NCBI RefSeq assembly: GCF_021245725.1
Contig: NZ_JAJGSX010000057.1
Coordinates: 1-41,328, forward strand
Length of the DNA: 41,328 bases
Origin: Pseudonocardia sp. TRM90224
GTDB lineage: Bacteria; Actinomycetota; Actinomycetes; Mycobacteriales; Pseudonocardiaceae
Direction: 5' to 3'
Positions within the stretch are counted from its first letter, which is position 1. Every line of letters starts with the position of its first letter. The translations under genes and the position numbers were made by a program. Shown here in pieces: positions 22,658-31,472 of the stretch. A model generated the notes under the pieces. The model was not told the origin of the DNA. It made no database searches and worked only from the letters and a program-made list of their open reading frames with translations.

Positions 22658-24357
22658 ACGTTCTCCTTCTTCTCGTTCCGCTTCGCCGTCGCCTCGACTC
22701 GCAGTGCGTGCAGGCGATGCATGACGTCGTTCGCGCCGCGTCCGAAGTGGTCGTGCAGCAGTTCGTACTCGGCGTAGAGCCGGTCGTAGGCGGCGGCGCG
22801 GTCCGGGTCGGGCCGGTAGCGATCGCGCTCCACCCGCCCCATGACGGCCGCCGCGGCCGGCACGTCCGGGTAGCAGCCGGCTGCGACCGCGGCGTGGATG
22901 GCCGAGCCGAGAGCCGGACCCTGCGCGGAGCCGATCACCGACAGCGGGCGGTCGCACACGTCGGCGGTGATCTGCATGAGCAGCTCGTTGCGCAGCAGCC
23001 CGCCGGCCACCACCAGCTCGGTGACGGGCACCCCGGCGTCCTCGAACGCCGCGATGATCGTGCGGGTGCCGAACGCGGTCGCCTCCAGCAGCGCCCGGTA
23101 GGTGTCCTCCGGGCGGGTCGCCAGGGTCTGCCCGACGACCAGCCCGGAGAGCTCGTGGTCGACGAGCACGCTGCGGTTGCCGGCGTGCCAGTCGAGCGCG
23201 ACCAGCCCGTGCTGGCCGACCTGCTGCTCCGCGGCGAGCGCCGTGAGCAGCTCGTGCACGTCGACGCCGCGGCGGGCGGCCTCCTCGTGGTACGCGGGCG
23301 GCACGGCGGTGTCGACGAACCAGCCGAAGATGTCGCCGACGCCCGACTGGCCGGCCTCGTAGCCCCACTTCCCCGCGACGATCCCGCCATCGACCACCCC
23401 GCACATGCCCGGCACCTGGGCGAGCCGGTCGGCGACCATCACGTGGCACGTCGAGGTGCCCATGATCGCCACCAGCTGCCCGGATTCGAGCGCGTTCGCG
23501 GCCGGCACGGTGACGTGCGCGTCGACGTTGCCCACCGCGACCGCGATGCCTTCGGGCAGGCCCGTCCAGGCTGCGGCCTCGGCGCTGAGCGCGCCCGCGC
23601 GGTCGCCGAGCGCGCCGATCGGCTGCGCCAGCTTGTCCTCGACGAACCCCGCGAAGGCCGGGTTCAGTGCGGCGAGGAACGCCCGGTCCGGGTACCGGCC
23701 GTCCTGCAGGATGCCCTTGTACCCGGCGCTGCAGGCGTTGCGGACGTAGCTCCCGCACAGCCGCCAGACGATCCAGTCGGCCGCCTCCACCCAGCGCCGG
23801 GTGCGGGCGTAGACCTCGGGATCCTCCTCCAGCAGCTGCAGCGCCTTGGCGAACTCCCACTCGCTGGAGATCCGCCCGCCGTAGCGGGCCAGCCACGGCT
23901 CGCCGCGCTCCGCGGCGAGCGCGTTGATGCGCTCGGCGTGCGGCTGGGCGGCGTGGTGCTTCCACAGCTTCGGGTAGGCGTGCGGGCGGCCGGCCAGCTC
24001 GGGCAGTTCGCACAGCGGCGTGCCGTCGGAGAGCGTCGGCAGGATCGTGCAGGCGGTGAAGTCGGTCGCGATGCCGACGACGTCGCTCGCCGCCACCCCG
24101 GACGCCGCCAGCGCCTTGGGCACCGCCACCCGCAGCACGTCGACCCAGTCCGACGGCACCTGCAGCGCCCACGCGGGCGGCAGCGGCTCGCCGGTCGCGG
24201 GCAGCTCCCGCTCCATCGACCCGTGCGCGTAGGGGTGCACGGCGTCGGCGAGCACCTCGCCGTCGGACACGCGGACGACGACCGCCCGCCCCGAGAGCGT
24301 GCCGAAATCGACACCGATCGTCACAGCGTTGGACGGGGCGTTCACGGGGGCGGTCAC
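22654..24357 (-). CDS. araB: L-ribulokinase
   Basis: A 567-residue FGGY carbohydrate kinase. The N-terminal phosphate motif is VTIGVDFGTLSGRAVVV; WKHHAAQPHAERIN, ISSEWEFAKALQLLEEDPEVY and YKGILQDGRYPD are AraB-specific. The second domain carries IMGTSTCHVM and the ATP motif VVAGGLLRNELLMQI. It phosphorylates L-ribulose. The start at GTG (VTAPVNAPSN) overlaps the upstream permease stop (GTGA) and has GAGGAGG eight bases before it. This couples sugar import to the first committed step. Confidence 0.95.
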   Translation of the reverse strand: MTAPVNAPSNAVTIGVDFGTLSGRAVVVRVSDGEVLADAVHPYAHGSMERELPATGEPLPPAWALQVPSDWVDVLRVAVPKALAASGVAASDVVGIATDFTACTILPTLSDGTPLCELPELAGRPHAYPKLWKHHAAQPHAERINALAAERGEPWLARYGGRISSEWEFAKALQLLEEDPEVYARTRRWVEAADWIVWRLCGSYVRNACSAGYKGILQDGRYPDRAFLAALNPAFAGFVEDKLAQPIGALGDRAGALSAEAAAWTGLPEGIAVAVGNVDAHVTVPAANALESGQLVAIMGTSTCHVMVADRLAQVPGMCGVVDGGIVAGKWGYEAGQSGVGDIFGWFVDTAVPPAYHEEAARRGVDVHELLTALAAEQQVGQHGLVALDWHAGNRSVLVDHELSGLVVGQTLATRPEDTYRALLEATAFGTRTIIAAFEDAGVPVTELVVAGGLLRNELLMQITADVCDRPLSVIGSAQGPALGSAIHAAVAAGCYPDVPAAAAVMGRVERDRYRPDPDRAAAYDRLYAEYELLHDHFGRGANDVMHRLHALRVEATAKRNEKKENV

Positions 24358-25376
24358 CGGGGTCCTCCTCGGACGATCACGCGCTGGAGCACGACGAAGG
24401 CCAGCAACAACACCCCGATGACGATCTTGGTCCACCAGGAGCTGAGCGTGCCCTCGAACGAGATGACGGTCTGGATCAGGCCGAGCACGAGCACACCGAG
24501 CAGCGAGCCTGCGACCAGCCCGACCCCGCCGGAGAGCAGCGTGCCGCCGATGACGGTGGCGGCGATCGCGTCCAGCTCGGTGCCGACCGCGGCCAGGCTG
24601 TAGCCCGAGAGGGCGTAGAACGCGAACAGCAGCCCGCCCAGTGCCGAGCAGAACCCGCTGATCGCGTAGACGCCGACCCGGATCCGCGCGACCGGCAGGC
24701 CCATCAGCATCGCCGAGTGGCTGCTGCCGCCCACCGCGTAGACGCCGCGGCCGAATCGGGTGCAGGCCAGCACGTAAGCGGCGATCGCTACGACCGCCAG
24801 CGCAACCAGCACCGACGGGCTGACGTAGAGCTCGGTGCCGGGCAGGTACACCGCCCCGGTGGCGAACGCGGTGAACAGCGGGTCGCGGATCGGGATCGAC
24901 TCGACGCTCACCACGTAGCAGAGGCCGCGGGCCAGGAACATGCCCGCGAGCGTCACGACGAACGGCTGGACGTCCAGGTAGTGGATCACCGCGCCCATCG
25001 CCAGCCCGAGGGCCGTGCCCAGCACGAGCACCAGCAGCATGACGGGCACCGGCGCCCAGCCCGCAGCGAGCAGCTTCGCCGAGAGCACGCCGGACAGCGC
25101 CACCACGGAGCCGACCGAGAGGTCGATCCCGCCGGTGAGGATCACGAACGTCATGCCCACCGCGAGCACGATGAGGAAGGCGTTGTCGACGAACAGGTTG
25201 AGCAGCACCTGCCCGGAGAAGAACCCGTCGTAGCGCAGCGAGCCGCCGGCGAACAGCGCCACGAACAGCACGAACGTCGCCAGCGTCGGCACCAGTCGCC
25301 GGCTCGGCCGCCACGAGCGGCTGCGCGCGGCGCTCGCCGCGGGCGTCGTCGTGCCGGTCGGCATCGTCGCGGTCAT
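24354..25376 (-). CDS. Sugar ABC importer permease 2 (YjfF-like)
   Basis: A 340-residue CUT2-family permease with about ten helices. The signature is GMTFVILTGGIDLSVGSVVALSG, and VGTELDAIAATVIGGTLLSGG is the conserved loop before the last helices. Together with the permease at 25373, the ATPase and the YtfQ-like binding protein, it forms a four-part transporter of the galactofuranose YtfQ-YtfR-YtfT-YjfF type, which needs two different permeases. Overlaps araB (GTGA) and the preceding permease (ATGA). The likely cargo is a furanose sugar such as L-arabinofuranose, inferred from araBAD downstream. Confidence 0.9.
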   Translation of the reverse strand: MTATMPTGTTTPAASAARSRSWRPSRRLVPTLATFVLFVALFAGGSLRYDGFFSGQVLLNLFVDNAFLIVLAVGMTFVILTGGIDLSVGSVVALSGVLSAKLLAAGWAPVPVMLLVLVLGTALGLAMGAVIHYLDVQPFVVTLAGMFLARGLCYVVSVESIPIRDPLFTAFATGAVYLPGTELYVSPSVLVALAVVAIAAYVLACTRFGRGVYAVGGSSHSAMLMGLPVARIRVGVYAISGFCSALGGLLFAFYALSGYSLAAVGTELDAIAATVIGGTLLSGGVGLVAGSLLGVLVLGLIQTVISFEGTLSSWWTKIVIGVLLLAFVVLQRVIVRGGPR

Positions 25377-26416
25377 GGGGTCGCCACCCGCTCCCCGACC
25401 GGACGTCGCCGGTGCAACAGCGCGCGCACCTTCTCCGCCTGCAGCAGGAACACCACGATGATCACGGCGGCCTTGAAGACCAGCGACACCTCCGGCGGGA
25501 TGCCGGCCGTGTAGACGGTCGTCGTCAGCGTCTGCAGGATCAGCGCGCCGAGCAGCGTGCCGCCGATCGAGTAGCGCCCGCCCGTGAGCAGCGTGCCGCC
25601 GATCACGACGGCCAGGATCGCGTCCAGCTCGATCCACAGCCCGGCGTTGTTGGCGTCGGCCGCCGTCACGTTCGAGCTGATCATCAGCCCCGCGACGCCG
25701 GCGCAGAGCGCCGCGAACACGTACCCGCCCCAGACGATCCCACGGGCCCGCACTCCGGACAGGCGGCTCGCGGTCGGGTTCACCCCGACCGACTCGATCA
25801 GCAGGCCCAGCGCCGTGCGGCGGGTCAGCAGCGCGACGGCCGCGAACATCACCGCGGCCACCACGACCGCGACCGGCAGCCCCAGCAGGAACCCGCCGCC
25901 CAGCTCCGCGAACAGCGGGTTGGCGACGGTGATGATCTGCCCGTCGGTGATCAGCATCGCCAGCCCGCGTCCCGCCGTCATCAGCACGAGCGTCGCGATG
26001 ATCGGCTGGATGCCGAACGCGGCGACCAGCAGCCCGTTCCACGCCCCGAGCACGAGCGCGAGGCCCAGCGCGAGCACGATCCCGACGAGCGCGGTGCCGG
26101 GGTCGGTCGGGTCGGACGCGCCCGCGATCCACGTGCAGGCCACCGACCCGGCGATGGCGACGGTCGCGCCGACCGAGAGGTCGATGCCGCGGGTGGCGAC
26201 GACCAGCGTCATGCCCAGCGCGATCAGCGCGGTCGGCGCCCCGTTCTTGAGGATGTCGACCACGCTGCCGAACAGGTGCCCGTCGACGACCCGCAGCGCC
26301 AGGAAGCCCGGCGTGACCACGACGTTGACCAGCAACAACACCAGCAGCGCGGCCGCCGGCAGCACCAGCGGCGAGCGTCGCAGCCTTTCACCCAGCGACT
26401 CACGCAAGGTGCCCAC
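25373..26416 (-). CDS. Sugar ABC importer permease 1 (YtfT-like)
   Basis: A 347-residue CUT2 permease from a GTG start. About ten membrane helices. Family motifs are GMTLVVATRGIDLSVGATVAIAG and LWIELDAILAVVIGGTLLTGG, plus the YtfT-type segment SSNVTAADANNAGLW, which precedes the latter. It forms the membrane channel with the second permease. Its start overlaps the 3' end of the ATPase gene by 17 bp, and its stop overlaps the next start (ATGA), so all subunits are translated as a block. Confidence 0.9.
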   Translation of the reverse strand: MGTLRESLGERLRRSPLVLPAAALLVLLLVNVVVTPGFLALRVVDGHLFGSVVDILKNGAPTALIALGMTLVVATRGIDLSVGATVAIAGSVACTWIAGASDPTDPGTALVGIVLALGLALVLGAWNGLLVAAFGIQPIIATLVLMTAGRGLAMLITDGQIITVANPLFAELGGGFLLGLPVAVVVAAVMFAAVALLTRRTALGLLIESVGVNPTASRLSGVRARGIVWGGYVFAALCAGVAGLMISSNVTAADANNAGLWIELDAILAVVIGGTLLTGGRYSIGGTLLGALILQTLTTTVYTAGIPPEVSLVFKAAVIIVVFLLQAEKVRALLHRRRPVGERVATP

Positions 26417-27935
26417 CCCCGCTCGCGATCAGCTCCATCACGCGCCCGACCGACGCATCGGCCCGCGGCAGCTCGCCGACCTTTCGCCGGTCGCGCAGCA
26501 CAGCCACCCGGTCGGAGAGGCGCACGACCTCCTCCAGCTCTGCCGAGACGAACACGACGCCGAGCCCGTCGCCGGCGAGCTCGGCCACCAGCTGCTGGAT
26601 CTGGGCCTTCGCGCCGACGTCGATCCCGCGGGTCGGCTCGTCGAGGATCAGCAGCCGCGGCTCGGTGATCAGCCAGCGCGCCAGCAGGCACTTCTGCTGG
26701 TTGCCGCCCGAGAGGTTGCGCAGCAGCGCGTCCGGGTCGGCCGGGCGGATGTCGAGCGCGGAGATCCAGCGCGCGACCAGCTCGTCGGCCGTCCGGCGCG
26801 GGATGCGCCGCGCCCAGCCGCGGCGGGCCTGCAGCGCCAGCACGATGTTGTCGCGCACCGTCAGGTCACCGACAACGCCCTCTCCCTTGCGGTCCTCCGA
26901 GCAGAACGCGATGCCCTCGGCGACCGCGGCGTGCGGCCCGCGCAGCCGCACCGGACGCCCGCGGACCTGCAACGACCCGGCGTCGGGGCGGTCGGCCCCG
27001 AACAGCAGCCGCACCAGCTCCGTGCGACCGGACCCGAGCAGCCCGGCCAGCCCGACCACCTCACCCGGCCGCACGTCGAGGTCGGCCGGCTCGATCGCGC
27101 CGCCGCGCCCGATCCCACGTGCGGCGAGCACCGGGGTGACGGTCGGGTCGCCCGCCACCTCGGCGGCCGGTTCCCGGTCGAGGTCGGCGAGCACCGCGAG
27201 CTCGTGGCCGACCATCTTCGCCACCATGTCCAGCCGCGGCAGCTCCGCGACCAGGTGCTCCCCCACCAGCCGGCCGTTGCGCAGGATCGTCACGCGGTCG
27301 GCGATCTCGTACACCTGGTCGATGAAGTGGGAGACGAACAGGACCGCCACCCCGTCCGCGCGCAGGCCGCGCACGATCCGGAACAGCTCCGCCACCTCGG
27401 TCGCGTCGAGGCTGGACGTCGGCTCGTCGAGGATCAGCACGTCGGCCTCGAGGTCGACGGCCCGGGCGATCGCGACGAGCTGCTGCACCGCGAGCGGGTG
27501 CTCGCCGAGCGCGGAGTCCGGGTCGACGTCCAGGCGCAGGCGGGCCAGCAGCTCGCCGGCCCGCCGGCGGACACCGCGGCGGTCGATGCGGCCGCCCTGC
27601 CAGACCGGTCGGCGGGGTTCGCGCCCCAGGAGGATGTTCTCCGCCACCGACAGGTTGGGACAGAGGTTCACCTCCTGGTAGACGGTCGCGATCCCGGCGG
27701 CCTGCGCGGCGGCCGGACCGGAGAACACCGCCGGCTCGCCGCGGACGGTCACCGTGCCGCCGTCCAGGCCGTACACCCCGGTCAGCGCCTTGATCAGCGT
27801 CGACTTGCCGGCGCCGTTCTCGCCCATCAGGGCGTGCACCTCGCCCGGCAGCAGCCGGAAGTCGACCCCGTCGAGCGCCTTGACCCCGGGGAAGCCGATC
27901 TCGATGCCGCGCATGGCGACGACCGGTTCTGGCAT
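26400..27935 (-). CDS. Sugar ABC importer ATP-binding protein (YtfR-like)
   Basis: A 511-residue protein with two fused ABC domains. Domain 1 has Walker A GENGAGKST, Q-loop VYQEVNL, a degenerate signature HPLAVQQLVAIARAV and Walker B VLILDEPTSSLD. Domain 2 has a degenerate Walker A (GLLGSGRTEL), an intact signature LSGGNQQKCLLARWL and LLILDEPTRGIDVG. This asymmetry is normal for CUT2 ATPases. It powers import with the two permeases downstream. The ATG at MPEPVVAMRG is used; 22 bp separate it from the binding-protein gene. Confidence 0.93.
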   Translation of the reverse strand: MPEPVVAMRGIEIGFPGVKALDGVDFRLLPGEVHALMGENGAGKSTLIKALTGVYGLDGGTVTVRGEPAVFSGPAAAQAAGIATVYQEVNLCPNLSVAENILLGREPRRPVWQGGRIDRRGVRRRAGELLARLRLDVDPDSALGEHPLAVQQLVAIARAVDLEADVLILDEPTSSLDATEVAELFRIVRGLRADGVAVLFVSHFIDQVYEIADRVTILRNGRLVGEHLVAELPRLDMVAKMVGHELAVLADLDREPAAEVAGDPTVTPVLAARGIGRGGAIEPADLDVRPGEVVGLAGLLGSGRTELVRLLFGADRPDAGSLQVRGRPVRLRGPHAAVAEGIAFCSEDRKGEGVVGDLTVRDNIVLALQARRGWARRIPRRTADELVARWISALDIRPADPDALLRNLSGGNQQKCLLARWLITEPRLLILDEPTRGIDVGAKAQIQQLVAELAGDGLGVVFVSAELEEVVRLSDRVAVLRDRRKVGELPRADASVGRVMELIASGGGHLA

Positions 27936-27957
27936 GACGTGCGCCTGCCGTTCCAGC

Positions 27958-28968
27958 TCAGTACTTGCGCTCGGGCAGCGCGGCCGTTGCCTGGGACTGG
28001 TCGAAGGTCGTCTCCTCGGTGAGGACGCGGGCCGGCACCTGCTCACCGGCGTGCACCTTCTTCGCCAGGTCCATCAGCTGCGGGCCGAGCAGCGGGTTGC
28101 ACTCGACGATGAAGTTGATCTTCCCCTGGGAGAGCGCGGTCATCCCGTCCTTCACCGCGTCCACCGAGATGATCTTGATGTCCTTGCCTGGCACCTTGCC
28201 GGCGGCCTCGATCGCCTCGATCGCGCCGAGCGCCATGTCGTCGTTGTGCGCGTAGACGACGTCGATCTTCGGCTGGGACTTGAGGAACGCCTCCATCACC
28301 TGCTTGCCGCCGGAGCGGGTGAAGTCGCCGGTCTGCGAGGCGACGACCGAGATGCTCGGGTTGGCCGCGATCGCCTTGGCGAAGCCCTCCTTGCGGTCGA
28401 TCGCCGGCGCCGCGCCCGTCGTGCCCTGCAGCTCGACGACCGCGACCGGGGCCGCCGCGGCGCCCTGGTACTGCGCGACCAGCCATTCGCCGGCCTTCGT
28501 GCCCTCCACCACGAAGTCCGAGCCGAGGAACGTCTTGTAGAGCGACGTGTCGGGCGAGTCGACGGCGCGGTCGGTGAGGATCACCGGGATGTTGGCGCGC
28601 TTGGCCTCCTGCAGCACCGCGTCCCAGCCGGTCTCCACGACCGGGGAGAAGGCGATGATGTCGACCTTCTGCTGGATGTAGGAGCGGATCGCCTTGATCT
28701 GGTTCTCCTGCTTCTGCTGGGCATCGGAGAACTTCAGCTCCACGCCCGCGGCCGCGGCCGACTCCTGGACGGACTTCGTGTTCGCCGTCCGCCAGCCGCT
28801 CTCCGCGCCGACCTGGGAGAAGCCCATCACCAGCTTCCCGTCGCCGCCGGCGGCGCCACCGGGCGCCGCGGGCGTGGGAGCGGAGCCGCAGGCGGCGAGC
28901 GCGGTGGCGAGCACCGCTGCCGCGGCGATGCGACCGAGCAGCATTCGCCTGGATGTCAGCGTCGACAT
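27958..28968 (-). CDS. Furanose-sugar-binding lipoprotein (YtfQ-like)
   Basis: A 336-residue lipoprotein: RR-containing signal (SRRMLLGRIAAAAVL), lipobox LAAC with C27, then a Gly/Ala linker and a periplasmic-binding fold. GFSQVGAESGWRTANT, DAQQKQENQIKAIRSYI, SPVVETGWDAVLQEAK and VVELQGTTGAAPAIDRKEGF follow E. coli YtfQ closely, and YAHNDDMALGAIEAIEAAGK is the hinge/ligand segment. YtfQ binds galactofuranose; here linkage to araBAD suggests arabinofuranose. It is the first gene of the operon, 48 bp downstream of a well-formed promoter covered by a LacI-type operator. Confidence 0.93.
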   Translation of the reverse strand: MSTLTSRRMLLGRIAAAAVLATALAACGSAPTPAAPGGAAGGDGKLVMGFSQVGAESGWRTANTKSVQESAAAAGVELKFSDAQQKQENQIKAIRSYIQQKVDIIAFSPVVETGWDAVLQEAKRANIPVILTDRAVDSPDTSLYKTFLGSDFVVEGTKAGEWLVAQYQGAAAAPVAVVELQGTTGAAPAIDRKEGFAKAIAANPSISVVASQTGDFTRSGGKQVMEAFLKSQPKIDVVYAHNDDMALGAIEAIEAAGKVPGKDIKIISVDAVKDGMTALSQGKINFIVECNPLLGPQLMDLAKKVHAGEQVPARVLTEETTFDQSQATAALPERKY

Positions 28969-29016
28969 GGGTTCACCCTTCGGGCCATGACCGGATCGTG
29001 TGTAGCGCGGGCCACA

Positions 29017-29045
29017 TTGTTAGCGCTCACATTTCGTGGCGTCAA
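29017..29045 (-). promoter_or_regulatory. Promoter of the furanose transport/ara operon with overlapping LacI-type operator
   Basis: On the minus strand, TTGACG (29045-29040), a 17-bp spacer and TAACAA (29022-29017) form a near-consensus sigma-70-type promoter. TGTTAGCGCTCACA (29018-29031) covers the -10 and the adjacent spacer, the classic position for repression by occlusion. The predicted transcript start is near 29010, leaving a 40-nt leader to the binding-protein ATG. Confidence 0.75.
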
Positions 29046-29120
29046 GGGCATCCGAGGCAACGATTGCGTCGCAGAGTCCGTGCAGGCAGGTTGACTGATC
29101 GCAACCGCTTGCAACTCGAT

Positions 29121-29134
29121 GGAGAGCGCTCACA
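29121..29134. promoter_or_regulatory. LacI-type operator upstream of the regulator gene
   Basis: GGAGAGCGCTCACA shares the AGCGCT core and the TCACA half with the site at 29018, whose centre is 103 bp away. It lies 46 bp before the LacI ATG, so autoregulation is likely. Two sites in one 211-bp divergent gap (28969-29179) could also support a repression loop. Confidence 0.6.
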
Positions 29135-29179
29135 TGAAGGCCTGGACAGCGCGCAGGTGGGAGGCGCTACCGTCTACCC

Positions 29180-30208
29180 ATGGACGTGACCACGGGACGC
29201 GAGCCGTCGATGTTCGACGTCGCGAAGCTAGCCGGCGTTTCCCACCAGACGGTGTCGCGTGTGCTCAACGGCCATACGAACGTCAAGGAGGCCACCCGCC
29301 TGCGCGTGCGCACGGCGATCGCCGAGCTGGGCTACCGGCCCAACCGCGCCGCGAGGGCGCTGGCCACCGGCCAGTCCCGCACCCTCGGCGTGGTCGCCCC
29401 GCGCTCGACCCTCTACGGCCCGGCGTCGCTGCTCGCCGCGTTCGAGGAGACGGCGGGCGCCGCCGGGTTCGCGGTGAGCGTCTCGCGCGTCCGCACGTTC
29501 GAGACCGCGGCCGTGCAGCTCGCCGTCACCGCCCTGCTCGACCAGCGCGTCTCCGCGATCGCCGCGATCGTGCCGGTGCGCGGCGCCGCCGAGGCGCTCG
29601 CCGACCTGCCCTCCGGCACCCCGCTCGTCACGATCGACGGGCCGCTCTCCACCGCCGCCACCACTGCCACAGCGGCCGCCAGCACCGTGGCCGTCGACCA
29701 GCGGCAGGGCGGCCGGCTCGCGACCCGTCACCTCCTGGATGCCGGGCACAGCACCGTGTGGCACGTCTCCGGGCCGCAGGACTGGTTCGACGCCGCCGGC
29801 CGCACCGAGGGCTGGGCCGCCGTGCTGCGGGAGGAGGGCCGGACGGTGCCGCCGCCCGTGCCCGGCGACTGGACCGCGGCGTCGGGCTACCGCGCCGGCC
29901 AGCTGCTGGGCCGGATGCCCGAGGTCGACGCGATCTTCGTGGCCAACGACGCCATGGCCCTGGGTGTGCTGCACGCCCTGCACGAGCTCGGTCGCCGCGT
30001 ACCCGAGGACGTGAGCGTGGTCGGGTTCGACGACGTCCCCGAGTCGGCCCACTACATCCCGCCGCTCACAACCGTGCGCCAGGACTTCGAGGCCGTCGCG
30101 ACGGGTGCGGTCGGCGTGCTGCTGGAGCAGCTCGAAGGCTCGGACCGCCCCGCCGACCAGGTCGTGACGCCCACCCTCGTCGAGCGCAGCAGCGTCGCCC
30201 GTCGCTGA
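29180..30208 (+). CDS. LacI-family sugar regulator
   Basis: A 342-residue regulator. The LacI helix-turn-helix is at residues 11-40 (FDVAKLAGVSHQTVSRVLNG), the hinge is RPNRAARALATGQS, and the periplasmic-binding-like core includes VDQRQGGRLATRHLL, AIFVANDAMALGVL, VVGFDDVPESAHYIPPLTT and VRQDFEAVATGAVG. This class binds palindromes centred on an AGCGCT-like core; matching sites flank it. It lies between two sugar transport operons transcribed away from or toward it and is probably the arabinose-responsive repressor of both. No GntR-type AraR is present. Ligand assignment rests on the araBAD linkage. Confidence 0.93.
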   Translation: MDVTTGREPSMFDVAKLAGVSHQTVSRVLNGHTNVKEATRLRVRTAIAELGYRPNRAARALATGQSRTLGVVAPRSTLYGPASLLAAFEETAGAAGFAVSVSRVRTFETAAVQLAVTALLDQRVSAIAAIVPVRGAAEALADLPSGTPLVTIDGPLSTAATTATAAASTVAVDQRQGGRLATRHLLDAGHSTVWHVSGPQDWFDAAGRTEGWAAVLREEGRTVPPPVPGDWTAASGYRAGQLLGRMPEVDAIFVANDAMALGVLHALHELGRRVPEDVSVVGFDDVPESAHYIPPLTTVRQDFEAVATGAVGVLLEQLEGSDRPADQVVTPTLVERSSVARR

Positions 30209-30230
30209 CCCCAGAGGACACAACCGCACC

Positions 30231-31472
30231 TCAGCGGGCGGCGCCCGCGCGTCGCTTGTTGTAGAGGTCGAACGTCACGGCCAGGAGCAGCACGAAGCCC
30301 TTCACCATCGACTGCACCGACTGGTCGACGCCCATCAGCTGCATGCCGTTGCTCATCACGGCCATGATCAGGCCGCCGGCCATCGCCCCGACGACGGTAC
30401 CCACGCCGCCGGTCACGGCCGCGCCGCCGATGAACGCCGCGGCGATGGCGTCCAGCTCGAACATGTTGCCGGCCGCGGGCTGCGCACCGTTCGAGCGCGA
30501 CGAGTAGATGACGCCGGCGATCCCGGACAGCAGGCCCATGTTCACGAAGATCCAGAAGTTGACCGCGCGGACCTTCACCCCTGACAGCGTCGCCGCCGCG
30601 AGGTTCCCGCCGATCGCGTAGACCTGCCGGCCGAACACCGAGCGCCGCGTGACCACGCCGTACACCAGCACCAGCACGCCGAGCACGATCAGGACGACCG
30701 GCAGCCCACGTGCGTTCGCGAGCTGCCAGGCGAAGTACATGACCACCGCCCCGACCAGCACCACCCGCGCGACGAACAGCGGGAACGACTCCACCGGCTG
30801 GTGGTAGGTGATGCGCGCGACGCGCGTGCGGAACCCGTTCACCGCGTAGCCCGCCACCCCGACCGCGCCGATCACGAGCGTGAACACGTCGTAGCCGTCG
30901 CCGCCGAACAGGCCGTTGAGGAACCCGCTCGCGATCTGCTGGTACTCCGCGGGGAACGGCGAGAGCGAGATGTTGTCCAGCACCCGCAGCGTCAGGCCGC
31001 GGAAGAGCAGCATGCCGGCGAGCGTGACGATGAACGCCGGGATCCCGACGTAGGCCACCCAGAACCCGTGCCACGCGCCCACCGCGAGCCCGACGGCGAG
31101 CGCCGCGAGCACCCCCAGCCACCACGGCAACCCCTGGCCGATCACCAGCACCGCGGAGATCGCTCCGGTCAGCGCCACCACCGAGCCGACCGACAGGTCG
31201 ATGTGCCCGGCGATGATCACGATGACCATGCCGATGGCCAGCACGAGGATGTAGGAGTACTGCAGCACGATGTTGGTGACGTTGACCGGGCTGAGCGAGA
31301 CCCCGCCGGTCAGGATCGCGAACAGCGCGACGATCACCACGAACGCGACGTAGATGCCGCTCTGGCGGAGGTTGCGGGTGATCAACGCCCGGATGTCGCT
31401 GGTGCCTACGTGCAGCGCGGCGGCCGTCGTGCTCTCCTCGGCCCGGCCGGACGGCGGCGCGGTCCTGGTCAT
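30231..31472 (-). CDS. gguB: Sugar ABC importer permease (GguB/MmsB-like)
   Basis: A 413-residue CUT2 permease, longer than average because of an extra central segment (FLNGLFGGDGYDVFTLVIGAV region) as in GguB/XylH proteins. Motifs: AIGMVIVIIAGHIDLSVGSV, IPAFIVTLAGMLLFRG, NMFELDAIAAAFIGGAAVTGG. It serves as the channel of the second importer. Its start overlaps the ATPase stop (ATGA). It converges on the LacI gene, with 22 bp between the stop codons. Confidence 0.92.
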   Translation of the reverse strand: MTRTAPPSGRAEESTTAAALHVGTSDIRALITRNLRQSGIYVAFVVIVALFAILTGGVSLSPVNVTNIVLQYSYILVLAIGMVIVIIAGHIDLSVGSVVALTGAISAVLVIGQGLPWWLGVLAALAVGLAVGAWHGFWVAYVGIPAFIVTLAGMLLFRGLTLRVLDNISLSPFPAEYQQIASGFLNGLFGGDGYDVFTLVIGAVGVAGYAVNGFRTRVARITYHQPVESFPLFVARVVLVGAVVMYFAWQLANARGLPVVLIVLGVLVLVYGVVTRRSVFGRQVYAIGGNLAAATLSGVKVRAVNFWIFVNMGLLSGIAGVIYSSRSNGAQPAAGNMFELDAIAAAFIGGAAVTGGVGTVVGAMAGGLIMAVMSNGMQLMGVDQSVQSMVKGFVLLLAVTFDLYNKRRAGAAR

